From: Monosporascus cannonballus
Lineage: Eukaryota > Ascomycota > Sordariomycetes > Xylariales
Reading direction: 5' to 3'
NCBI GenBank assembly: GCA_004154925.1
Contig: QJNS01000253.1
Location: 47,071 to 111,070, forward strand
Length of the DNA stretch: 64,000 bases
The position numbers and the translations under genes were made by a program. Under the pieces are notes generated by a model. The model worked only from the letters and a program-made list of their open reading frames with translations. It was not told the origin of the DNA and did no database searches. Shown piece by piece: positions 27,063 to 37,515 of this stretch (position 1 is its first letter; every line of letters starts with the position of its first letter).

Positions 27063-28230
27063 CTTAAACCATCGAAGTCTGAATTGATGGGAGTGGTGAT
27101 GGCCGGTCTCTATAGTATGTAAGTGGGGTTAAGGTATCATCGACACAGCACCAGACGATGATACCTCGGTCGGTATTATCTTATTGTTGTATGTCTTGCT
27201 ATAAGGAGACAAGATATGATAGACGAGGTCATACCTAAACGTCTTCGTTACGCTAAGAGGTATGGTTGTGGTGGTTAATGTTAGCATACACGTACATGGG
27301 TAAACAGGCGAGGTTGGCCAGTTGGTGGTTGTCTGGTTGGCTGCTCCTTCAAGGGCCAGGTCGCGTGTCAATGGTTCGCGTTAGGTAGTGTAACCTCCTG
27401 AGATCCATCTTGTACAACAGTATGACGCCGCAATTGGCACACCTACGAGTACTAACATAATACGTGCGTACATCTACCTGGGTATGTAGGTAATTCTGAC
27501 CTATGAATATGCCTCATGATATGCAGGTTATATACCTAATATATTTCGATAACAAGCCCCCCTTCATATCCTTACTCCTGAGGATGCAAAGCAGAATGCT
27601 TGCAAATCTACTTCACCCTTGAGCTATTAAACAGGGTTTACGACAGCAGTTAGCCCTGCTCCGAGCTTCGTTAAGCCTGAGTGATCAATCGTTTCGAATC
27701 CCTTTGAAGTCTGCTATCAGTAGAACTTTGTTGCCCTTCGGGGCGAGTATTGACGGCTGTAAAGAAATTCGAGGTACGCACTATATTACATGGGCGGCAA
27801 CATTGTTAAAACATGTCCAGTTTGCGTTCAAAGGAACCCAGAAGGCTCATATGATGTTGCCGTGCCTTCCGGAATTTTCAACATGCCCACAATTCGCCCA
27901 GAAAGCTCTTGCTCCATTAAAGCAGGGCGTGATTAGCACCCATCGTTTTGAATGTGGACGATGGACTGAATGGTAAGATCACGACTAAAACAGTACAGCT
28001 TGTTCCGGAACTGCGCATTCCACGGAAAGCCATGCAGCTCAATACTGCAGTCGGATATAGGATGAAGGATCTACTCCGAGCCGGCGACAGCAGCTGCTTC
28101 TGCAGGCAAGCGGGAGAACGTCGTCGGGGTGCGGGAGCATGTCGTAACCGACCGGAGGATGACTTGCCCATGCTCCGCGTATGCGATTTGAGGCCGGCCC
28201 CCACATACGGCATGGTAGCAAGATCTTCTC

Positions 28231-28600
28231 CTAGCGTCCAAACTTATACACGAACTTATGTATGATTGCTTCGTAGGAATTATCAAAACTCTCTGGCGAG
28301 GATCGACGCAGACAGCATACCACACCTCCACTGGAGGCTACGCAGCCTATGCTACTATTGTAGAAGCTCTCCAACAAAGATGCTGCCGATCTTTTCTTTT
28401 GCACGAAATCCTTGATTGTGTCAGCGTAAGCTTTAATCACGCCATTGAGCTTGAACCAGGTAAGCCTCCTCAATACACCCTAATTCCACCCATATTCCCC
28501 ACACCCTACCTATCCCGATCCTCAAAAGGTCATTTACTTATCGATCTGACCAGTAATAAAGCCACCAATGCCGAGCTTGACGAGCTCCGATTATGAGCAA
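28231..28600 (-). pseudogene. possible exon fragments of an unidentified protein
   Basis: On the minus strand a segment reading ELVKLGIGGFITGQID (about 28591-28541) can be joined through a GTAAAT..AG intron to LTWFKLNGVIKAYADTIKDF (about 28465-28406). The frame then continues with KKRSAASLLESFYNSS before losing protein-like character. The composition looks more protein-like than the surroundings, but no start, end or family can be assigned. It may be a decayed gene or chance. Confidence 0.15.
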
Positions 28601-28805
28601 GGGTCCCGAGATCTATGTACCGCATTTCGCAACATATGCATGGACCTCGTACTCTCTGTACGAAGTATCTGCAGATGATATCGCTTACCCCATCGCTATG
28701 TGCCTGGGACTAATCTTCGTACAGTATAGAGGCAATCGCGCCATTTCTATTGATCCTGGGACTAGGATATGGTCCTGATTTATTAGTTTATATTGGACAG
28801 AGACC

Positions 28806-28839
28806 ATCTCCCCGGCCGCGAATTTCGCGGTCGGGAGAT
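28806..28839. repeat. 34-nt near-perfect inverted repeat (hairpin)
   Basis: ATCTCCC pairs with GGGAGAT and GGCCGCG with CGCGGTC (one G-T pair), with a single bulged C at 28813 and an AATTT centre at 28821-28825. It lies about 0.86 kb upstream of the sulfate permease start. It could be a protein-binding palindrome or a chance structure. Confidence 0.7.
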
Positions 28840-29267
28840 ATTAGCCTCCGTGATGGCGTTTAGCTGAAGCTAATGCCTACCTATCTTCATACCAGTATAG
28901 CTGGGGTTATCTCGGATCATCTTACAAATCAAGTAGACAGCCTTGCTTACCTTCAACGTCATCTGCTCGTTCGCAGCCCTCAAGTGTGCAACTATCCTCC
29001 AGCTCTAGCTCGGTATTCTCTTATATCTTCAGCTCGCAGACTGTCCCCTATCGATTCAAGGCACGTGGCGCATTCTGAGAATTCTTCAAACGCTGAGACG
29101 CTAGGACTAATATTTTGTCCTCCGCCTATCTAAATCCCTACGAGACCGCACTCCCATATCGAACTTCGTTTGGCGCTCTGAAGCGTACGCTGTTGGAATC
29201 GCGGTCAACAGACAGACTGCGAGCAAACGCCTAAATAACCTTGGGTTGGAGGCTATCGGCCTTTCCC

Positions 29268-29290
29268 CTGGCCGGTTGACCGGGGGCCAG
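29268..29290. repeat. GC-rich inverted repeat (hairpin)
   Basis: CTGG (29268-29271) and CCGGT (29272-29276) pair with ACCGG (29279-29283) and CCAG (29287-29290), leaving a GGG bulge. It lies about 0.4 kb upstream of the sulfate permease start. No function is known. Confidence 0.5.
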
Positions 29291-29695
29291 TTCCTCCTTT
29301 GATCGTTTTGCAGCGATCATACCTCACACTTGAGCACGTCCGGGGGTCTCATTTCGTCGGGTTCCCCTATTTCTATGGGATGAACAACGGTGGCGCCGCA
29401 TTGGGCCTATGTACGTGTAACTCGCGAGCCGGGCTGTCTTGGCACACTTGCCGCTAGGTTCCGTCCCTGGACAGTGATCGACCACCGCAGGCTCCTTCCC
29501 ACTCTCTCCACCCCAAACAAATATATCCTTGAGCGGTCCGACTTCGACAAGTTCTAACCGGCCAGGGTTGGTCACGCGTTCTATCGGCACATACTTAGGT
29601 TGGGGTCGTCCGGAGCATACAATTGGAGTGGATTGTCTGTTGTCACTTGCCACACCATACCTCAGTCTATCGCGGGACCGGGACAGCATCTGACG

Positions 29696-32575
29696 ATGCC
29701 CAGAAGGACGCAAGTCGGCCATGTCCTAGCAAAGGGCTTAGGAATCAAATTAGAGTCCCCAGAGGAAGACGTCAGTCGAGGAGAGTCCGTGTTCTCGGTC
29801 GAGACCGCAGACACGTTCATTGAGCAGGGGCCAACGACGACAGAATGGCTAGCGGGCGGCGTCCCGTCGAAAGACGACGTGGTTGATTATGTGAAAAGCC
29901 TCTTTCCCTTCATCTCTTGGATTGGCTTCTACAATGTGCAATGGCTTATTGGAGACCTCGTTGCGGGTAAGTCTCATATACCTATGCAGTCACTAATACG
30001 CGTTCCTTACCACCGTGGGCGCCTTTCGATCGCTCTCCCCTTTCCATCTTATAGAATATATTCGTCTCCGGTCATGATCTGTATGGGTTTCAAAGCTTAC
30101 ATGATCCCAGGAATCACTGTTGGCGCCATCGTTATTCCCCAGGGTATGGCATATGCCAAGCTCGCTCAGCTCCCTGTCGAGTTTGGCTTGTATTCATCTT
30201 TTATGGGTGTAATCTGCTATTGGTTCTTCGCGACTTCAAAAGACATTACGATCGGCGTATGTACACTGGACACGGCTTGCCGCCATTACTTGCTAACAAT
30301 TTACAGCCTGTCGCCGTCATGTCGACGCTGGTTGGAAATATCATCTCAAATGCCGTTGCCGAGCACCCGGAGTACGAGCAAGCGCCTTGGGTCATTGCAT
30401 GTGCGTTATCCGTCATAACTGGGTGCATCGTGTTGTTCATCGGCTTGATTCGCTGCGGCTGGATCGTTGAGTTGATCCCGTTGGTATCTCTCGCGGCTTT
30501 CATGACGGGGTCCTCCATCAGCATCGTCTCGGGACAGGTCTCAACCCTGCTAGGTCTCTCGGGTTTCTCGACGAGGGGTCCGACTTATCTCGTGATCATC
30601 AACTCATTGAAGCATCTCGGTACGGCAACAGTCGATGCGGCTATGGGTCTCACCGCACTAACCCTCCTTTATGGTCTTCGAACGGCCTGCTCCTGGGCGG
30701 CAAGCAGGTACCCAAGTCGTCAGAAGCTGTTCTTCTTCCTGTCGACTCTCCGGACGGTCTTCGTCATTCTACTATACACTTTCATTAGCTTCCTCGTCAA
30801 CAGAACCCGCCGAGACAACCACGCGTTCTCAATCCTCGGCTCTGTACCTGGTGGTAAGTTCATGCTGGACTTTCTCGCTGGAATCATGATCGCTCCATAC
30901 GGACAGTAAGAACGGATTCTCGTGAAGCCACAACCTGCGGCTTGAAACAGCATATGTCTTAGGCGTGGATTTGACTTCGAGCAATTCTGACCTTAGAGTA
31001 GGATTTCAACATGCGGAGGTCCCGACTCTTAACGCCGAAATAATCAGCTTATTCATAAATGAATTGCCGGCCGCTGTCATCGTTCTTCTTATCGAGCACA
31101 TCGCCATATCGAAATCCTTCGGTCGAGTCAACAACTACGTCATCAATCCGTCGCAGGAAATGGTTGCTATCGGCGCGACGAATATCCTCGGCCCCTTCCT
31201 TGGAGGCTATCCGGCGACGGGTTCGTTCAGTCGCACTGCAGTCAAATCGAAAGCCGGAGTTCGAACACCTTTCGCCGGTGTTATTACGGGACTTGTGGTA
31301 CTTTTGGCTATATATGCCCTGCCTGCAGTCTTCTATTTCATCCCCAACGCATCGCTGGCAGCTGTAATCATTCATGCCGTCGGTGACCTCATAACACCGC
31401 CTCAGACCCTTTACAAATTTTGGCGCGTGAACCCTATCGAAGTTGTCATCTTCTTCATCGGAGTAATCGTCATCATTTTTACAACTATCGAGGATGGCAT
31501 ATACGTCACGGTATGTCTCTCATTCGCGGTGTACATCTACCGCATCCTGAGATCCCACGGCAGATTCCTCGGCAGGGTCAAGGTGCAGTCTGTCCTCGGG
31601 GATCATGTCGTCGGTGACGACAGCCAGCCTGTTGGACAATATGGGACTTTTGAACAGCTAGATCACTCGGCATCGCCACCCACTCGTAACATTTTCCTGC
31701 CCGTTGACCACGCTGATGGCTCCAACCCTGAGATCGACATCGCAAGCCCTTACCCGGGTATCTTCATCTACCGGTTCTCCGAGACCTTCAACTACCCCAG
31801 CGCCAGCTCGACGCTCGACTATCTAAGTAGCTACATATTCGCCAACACGCGGCGGACCCAGACAGACTCCTTCGCCCGGCCGGGCGATCGGCCGTGGAAC
31901 GACCCCGGGCCCAAGAAGGGCCAGGCCGAGGACATGGGCAAGCCGATGCTGAAGGCCGTCATCCTGGACTTCAGCTCGGTCAACACGGTCGACGTGACGT
32001 CGGTGCAGCAGCTGATCGACATCCGGAACCAGATGGACCGCTACACGGCGCCCGACGTCGTCGACTGGCACATCGCCTGCATCAACAACCGCTGGACGAA
32101 GCGCGCCCTCGTCTCCGCCGGCTTCGGCTACCCCGCCGAGCGCCCCGATGGTCTACACCAGCGCTGGAAGTCCATCTTCAGCGTGGCTGAGATCGGCGGC
32201 GCCTCGTCTGCTGCTGCTGTCGCCGAGCAAGAGCAGAACGAGAAGGAGCTCCAGCAACACCAACACCAACACCAGCATGGCGGCGGCAGCTCTAACAAGG
32301 CGGTCGACCCGCTCGACGCTATCGAACGCAGCGAGGCGTCGAGCGTCGCCGACGCCGACGCCGACCTGGCCAAGGACCCCGTGGCCGCCGGTGCCCCCCA
32401 GGGCCCCCGGCTGAGGTCGGTAGGCGAGCCCCGGAAGCGCGTCGTCGTCCACGGCCTCAACCGGCCGCTATTCCACATCGACCTCACGAGCGCGCTACAG
32501 AGCGCCATCGCCAACGTGCGGGCGCGGGAGGAGCACTCTACGGCCGCCGCCGCCGCCACTTCTACCAATAGATAA
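29696..32575 (+). CDS. SulP-family sulfate permease with STAS domain
   Basis: Four exons: 29696-29966, 30111-30256, 30307-30853, 31002-32575; 845 residues. Introns are 144, 50 and 148 nt, all with standard donors (GTAAGT, GTATGT, GTAAGT) and exact frame. Hallmarks: the SulP signature around IVIPQGMAYAKLAQLPVEFGLYSS, the transport-domain segment GATNILGPFLGGYPATGSFSRTAVKSKAG, about a dozen hydrophobic helices to residue ~560, and a C-terminal STAS domain (VILDFSSVNTVDVTSVQQLI). It belongs with Neurospora CYS-13/CYS-14 and yeast Sul1/2, which import sulfate with protons at the plasma membrane and are usually induced on sulfur limitation. The C-terminus carries a Gln/His repeat (QQHQHQHQHGG) and an Asp/Ala-rich tail outside the conserved fold. 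Which paralogue it is cannot be told from the sequence. Confidence 0.95.
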
Positions 32576-33562
32576 AATAGATGGATAGAGGTCTTTTGCT
32601 TGTTTGATGATTTGCTACGCGACAGCAGCGCTGCTGGGTTACTGCGTATAATAACAAGTTTACGGCGTTTACGGAACGATGGCATGCGAACATATACCTA
32701 TATGGATAGAGAGACGAGGGACAGCAGAAGCCTTTGTCGTGCGGAGAGAAGGGCCGGCTGGATTCGCGGTTACGAGGCGCGGGGAGGGCGGGCCATGGAA
32801 AGCCTTACGAAGTTGCATAGTCGATACTAAGACATAATGAAACTGCCATGACGGCTGATTGCGTTCCATATAAAAGGAGACTCCAATTTATACTTATCCA
32901 GCTATGCTGCCTTGTGAGTCGCTGCCGAATCTGAGTTATACCCGCGGAGACCACGTCCAAGTGGGACACCACTATATAATCTCTGGGGGCTAATAATCAC
33001 GAAAGTTATTAATAAAATATTGTAAGTCTACGGCGAACGACGGTTTCCGCACGACTCCCAAGGCGTAATTATCGTAGTGATGGTTCTACCATGATAAAAC
33101 CAAACCACGAGTCAAAGCGATTCACGGAAGCCGCCTGACATGGGTTTCCACGAATAATAATCTCTAATCAGCTATTTCGAAAGTGATGGTACAGGAGATC
33201 AATCTATGTTGCCATATGGTGTTTTCTAAGCTTTGCCGACCCGACCCATAGCAGAGGAAACCGTAGACCAACAACGGCAGGCCAATAAAAGCGCGCAGGC
33301 TATCAAAGCTGGCGACTGTGGTGAGAGATGAATAAGACGAAGGAGGAAAAGAGCGACATAAAGGTGTTGAGAGAGAGAGACTCGAATCGGGGAAATAAGT
33401 AAGTATCGACAAGAGAAGCGAACCCCAGAAGTATTTCAGCCCCATGGCCCGACGAGGATCCAGTCCCGCCGGCGCCTTGCCCGTGATACAGAGAGAGAAC
33501 GAGACAGCCCGGTACCGGTACCGGCGGTTAACGAGGAGAGGAGAACGAAAGGTCCGCAACTA
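32576..33562. other. intergenic, between convergent sulfate permease and SWIM genes
   Basis: About 1 kb holding two 3' UTRs. A short GA-rich stretch (GAGAGAGAGA, about 33369-33381) is the only patterned sequence. No gene supported. Confidence 0.4.
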
Positions 33563-34903
33563 CTACTTCATGCGCTTCGCCCGGCGGTCGTTTCCGTGGC
33601 CGCTCCTCTTGGCGCCCGCGGCGGCGAAAGAGGAGGGGCTCGAGCTGGCGCTGCCGCGGACGCGGGCGATGAGGGAGCGCAGCTTCTCGAGGTACGAGGG
33701 CGGGACGCCGCGGCTGAGGATGCGGGCCTCGACGGCGGCGAGCCGGTCGAGCCAGGGGGCGAGCACGGCGGGCGGGAGCTGGCCGAGCACGCCGACGGCG
33801 AACCCGCGGTCCTCGTCGCCGATGAGGCAGAAGAACAGGTTGCGCTGGCTGCGCGGCAGCGGCGGCTCCGCGGGGCCGACGTCCCCCCCGCGCTCGACCA
33901 CGCCCTCGAGGGCCCGCATGACGGCGCGCGCCGCCGCCCGCTGCTCCCACGGCTCGAGCGGCGCGGCCGCCGTCTGGATCGCCGCCGAAATCTGGTCAAG
34001 GACGAGGGCAAGGTGCGCGGCGCACCACGCCACGTTCTTCGGGGACCGCGCCGCCCAGAGCGCCGGGTTCGCGGCGTACGCGTCAAGCCCCTCGAGCGCT
34101 GCGCTCGCCCGCTGCTCGAGCCTCCTGAAGCGGTTGTTGACGACCTCGTCGGCCGGCATCAGGGACAGGAAGTAGAGGAAGAACTCGTTGTTGTGGAGAA
34201 GCATGCGGAAGACTGTTTCCTCCAGGTCCCCCCTCTTGATGATCTCACCTCCTTCACCGGGGCCGCCGACCAGATCCGGGCGGTACTCGTCTACGGGGGT
34301 GTCGTTCAGGGAGGCGAGTATCTCCCGCGTCTCCTGAACACGCCGAGGGCTCGGGTTATCGGCCGGGCTATAGTGAAGGCTATCTACGAACATGTCGATA
34401 TGAAAGTCCGTCAGCTTGGCGAACGGCCTCCCAAGCTGTGCTGCGTACCCCTGGTTCGTCATCGTGAGGGCCTGCCCCTTGTTGGTGAGCGACTGGCTGG
34501 CTAACTGATCGAACAGCCATATGATGTGGCTGCACAGCTTTTCTTGCGCGCCACACGTACAAGTAGGAAAGGCGAAGTGGCTGTCTTCAGCACCCGTCCT
34601 GATTTCATACGTAGCGAGACCCTCTACTTCGAACACAGCGTACTGTTCTCGCGACGCATAGGCTTTCAGGGTTAACCGGGGCGGTTCGCTAAACGTGTCT
34701 ATGACGCTATCGCGGGAATCTTCGTCCAGGTTGCTCAGCGAGTACGCGAGCTTCGACGGCGCGACGATAGGGGTATCGTCGTACACGGATTCTCCTTCCG
34801 AGTCAGAGCCTAGATCCTCCTGCCGGATCCGGCTTTGCGAGCGGGTTATGGGCACCATTCTGTCAAGCGAAAGATGGCTGAAGCGCTCAGTCGGGGAAGA
34901 CAT
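33563..34903 (-). CDS. SWIM-type zinc-finger protein
   Basis: Intronless, 446 residues from the ATG at 34903. The frame is open to 34957 but only with GTG, so the ATG is preferred. A SWIM finger C-x-C-x6-C-x-H lies at about residues 115-126 (FPTCTCGAQEKLCSHIIWLF), preceded by the strand region EVEGLATYEIRTG typical of SWIM domains. The rest is a helical domain of unknown fold (NNEFFLYFLSLMPADEVVNNRFRRLEQ; SQRNLFFCLIGDEDRGFAVGVL) and a basic nuclear-localisation-like tail (AKRSGHGNDRRAKRMK). SWIM domains bind DNA or protein; Sws1/Shu2-type recombination factors are one family, but the match here is only to the finger, so the role is open. The 3' half is very GC-rich, producing long antisense open frames that are not genes. 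Confidence 0.85.
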   Translation of the reverse strand: MSSPTERFSHLSLDRMVPITRSQSRIRQEDLGSDSEGESVYDDTPIVAPSKLAYSLSNLDEDSRDSVIDTFSEPPRLTLKAYASREQYAVFEVEGLATYEIRTGAEDSHFAFPTCTCGAQEKLCSHIIWLFDQLASQSLTNKGQALTMTNQGYAAQLGRPFAKLTDFHIDMFVDSLHYSPADNPSPRRVQETREILASLNDTPVDEYRPDLVGGPGEGGEIIKRGDLEETVFRMLLHNNEFFLYFLSLMPADEVVNNRFRRLEQRASAALEGLDAYAANPALWAARSPKNVAWCAAHLALVLDQISAAIQTAAAPLEPWEQRAAARAVMRALEGVVERGGDVGPAEPPLPRSQRNLFFCLIGDEDRGFAVGVLGQLPPAVLAPWLDRLAAVEARILSRGVPPSYLEKLRSLIARVRGSASSSPSSFAAAGAKRSGHGNDRRAKRMK

Positions 34904-37515
34904 TGAAGGGGAAGCGAGCAGTGGAGGTGATGTCGAGGCAGTTGAAGTAGCTTCCACCTCAGGTGTGTTTCATCTGTTATATATATAATAGACGATAAAA
35001 TAGGGTTGCGACATAGGAGTCAACCCCGGACTCCTCGACATAATGAAAGCGGCCCGATGCCGAGACCACTTGGTGCTTGTTGGTGCGCACTCCGTCCTCG
35101 AAGTCGCAGTTGGCATGGCCTTTCCACCTAGTTGCAGCCGTTGATGGGCCAGTGGGGCTGCAACAGCGTTGCCATTCATGGCCGTTCACCGCGCACTTCG
35201 ACGCACCACGGCCGTGAAAGGTAAAGGAGAAGGAGGCAGCTCAGGCGATCAATCCCTCCACGGAACTGGAGTTAATGTCAACCGTCTGCAGAGTCTGGGC
35301 CACTCATAGCCAGGAATGGGGGATCGTAGATCGGAGCCCTTGGTCGTTCATCGCAAAACCGGCCAATGGCACGTGGGTGACCTCCAATTACGGAAGCAGC
35401 TAGATGTCATCTGGAAAGCGGTGACGCTTGTGATGGCTAGATCCGTAGGAATGTTCATCAACGTTCTAATTAGAGGAATGCATGAAGTCACCCATCTGAA
35501 GTTGCAATGTGGTTCCAGCCCTGCAGCGGGCGGCCACCAGCCACAGTGGTAGACAGGGGTCCTGGTTGGTGGATAAGCGGGAGGTCGGCCATAACCGTCA
35601 TAATAAGCGTGATAAGGGAGCCAACTCCCTCTCTCTTTTTCTGCCTTGAACCAGCTTGAAGTGAAGTAACCGGCATATAAAGGCACCGTGGTCGCCATCT
35701 CCTGCGACCGTTACTCATTTCGACCCCATTTTTCGCTGGTCAAGTGCTACCAGGCCGGATAATGGGCCGCGAAGCCTCGAACTAGGTCTCTTTTAGTGCG
35801 GCCACCTTGGCCGACCGCGGCCCATTCCGGCGGCCCGCGAGGCTTTTTCCATCCCACTCCATTGTTGCATCGAGATATACCACGAGGACGCCTACGACGG
35901 TCCGAGCAGTGTCGAAGTGGGAGGCCCTTTGGCGCCGATACCGATCCTCTGCGTTGTTTCAGGATCAAAAGTCTCATGGAGTTGCCGAATTTGGTGGATC
36001 CCGACCCAATCCCTCGGGTCGCGCTACGAGGTGGCTCTGCTGGAAATGCATGCACCAGCTCCTCTGAACACATACGCACCTGCAGCATCTTCTCCTGATA
36101 CCGATCTTCCTCGACAGTGAGTGAGTCGATGTCGTCCGAAACACCGCTGCAGAGCTCGTTCGACATTTCATGGAGACTTGATACGAGAGTCAGGCAGCAA
36201 GGGGAACACCATCGATCCATCTGAAGTCGGTCCTTACTCTGCTTCCTCCGGATCATTCCCCGCTGATTGGGTGAATGGGTCATTTGTCATCGCTCACTCA
36301 TTCCTGAAGACGGATCCGGATTGCGCTCCTAGCATTGTCTCCAACTCGTTCGTTCCTGGATGCCTGCGCTTTGATAGCAGTCCAGTCTGACGGTATATTC
36401 TACTTGGATTTCAGAAGCACCTAATAAGTGTTCAGCGGCGAATAGATTCGTCTAACCCGCGCCCGTCCGCCAATCAGGTCCCAGGAAACCTGATTCCAGC
36501 CTGGCTTTCCTAGTCCGTATTACCGGCCAGTTGGTGAAGGCATATGAAGCTTACTGGCGGTGCTGCTTCGGCGTTGACCACGATTCTCGGTTGATTTTCC
36601 ATATTCTGCGGTGTGGCAACCCGCCAAACCGGTTATTGAAATCGATGGCTATCCAGACACCCTACCGAGCAATCTGGTGTAGGGTCATTGAGTCGGTGAA
36701 TGCAGAGGCATCCACCAATGAACTTGGCCGCTATTTTAGTTTGCTGGGGGGAGGCTCTGAAATTAGAATGCAGCTGTGAGTTGTGGCATATAGGGGCGGA
36801 GGGAGGCTCAACTCAATGTGGCCTGGCGGTCATGCCTAAACCCGGCAATTTTTACGAACATCTCAGATTTGTGTTTCTTTTCTCCGACGCGCCAAAATAC
36901 TGAGGGCCATAGCCCAAGGCAGAAAAGGACAGGCCCCACCCGCGGTTGCAGCTCGGGCCGGGACACCTTAAACCCGCGGGGAACGAGGAAAGGGGTTGTC
37001 GTGGAACTGCGGATTGAATAGATGCCGCTTACAAACACGGGAGATGAACTATTTGATCCTAGACATTGCCCCGATTCGAACCTTCTTCATAAAAGACTGT
37101 ATTATTACTACGAGAACCTCTCCTTCCAACCGTTAGACAGAGCGAGCTAAGTCGAGTCGATTGGCGAAACGGATGTCCGATTTGGCCCAATATGGATCAT
37201 TTGGTCCTCCTTGGCTGGATATCAAGTAGGCAGGTGTCCAAAGATATGTAGGAAGCAAGTGTTAGTACCGCTCCCTTCGATCGGCCTTTTTCGATAATGT
37301 GCTGCGATGGATTCCCTGGTCGCAACTCTGTCATGTTGGCCGACCTGCACTGGCGAAAGATGGCTTCATTCTTCGAGGTTTTCATTGCCTCCCCCCTCAG
37401 TATCAACCCTGGCATACCCATGTATAATCAGCTGGTCATCAAGGGGGCGGCTCGTTGAGGCGGACGGAAGGAAGCACCGCCGGCCCCCCTGGACCTAATT
37501 AATGACTGTACAGTG
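34904..37515. other. intergenic 2.6 kb
   Basis: This holds the promoter of the SWIM gene at the left and the 3' end of the kinase-like gene at the right. A 116-codon minus-strand frame at 35348-35698 and a 178-codon frame at 35747-36283 have no recognisable motif. A T-arm-like sequence at about 37072-37082 was inspected and does not form a tRNA. No gene supported. Confidence 0.35.

Larger units (their letters stand above)
27063..29695. other. divergent intergenic region (Bub2 / sulfate permease)
   Basis: 2.6 kb holding both promoters. Two strong hairpins (28806-28839 and 29268-29290) are listed separately. A possible small or broken minus-strand gene lies at about 28230-28600. I looked for the CYS3-type palindrome expected upstream of a sulfur-regulated permease and saw no convincing copy by eye. 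Confidence 0.4.

Noticed and set aside
33596..34504. 302-codon + strand open frame
   Set aside because: Antisense shadow of the SWIM protein gene, whose own frame has the zinc finger and normal composition.
37020..37090. tRNA gene suggested by a TTCGAA T-loop-like sequence
   Set aside because: No matching T stem, D arm or acceptor stem on either strand.
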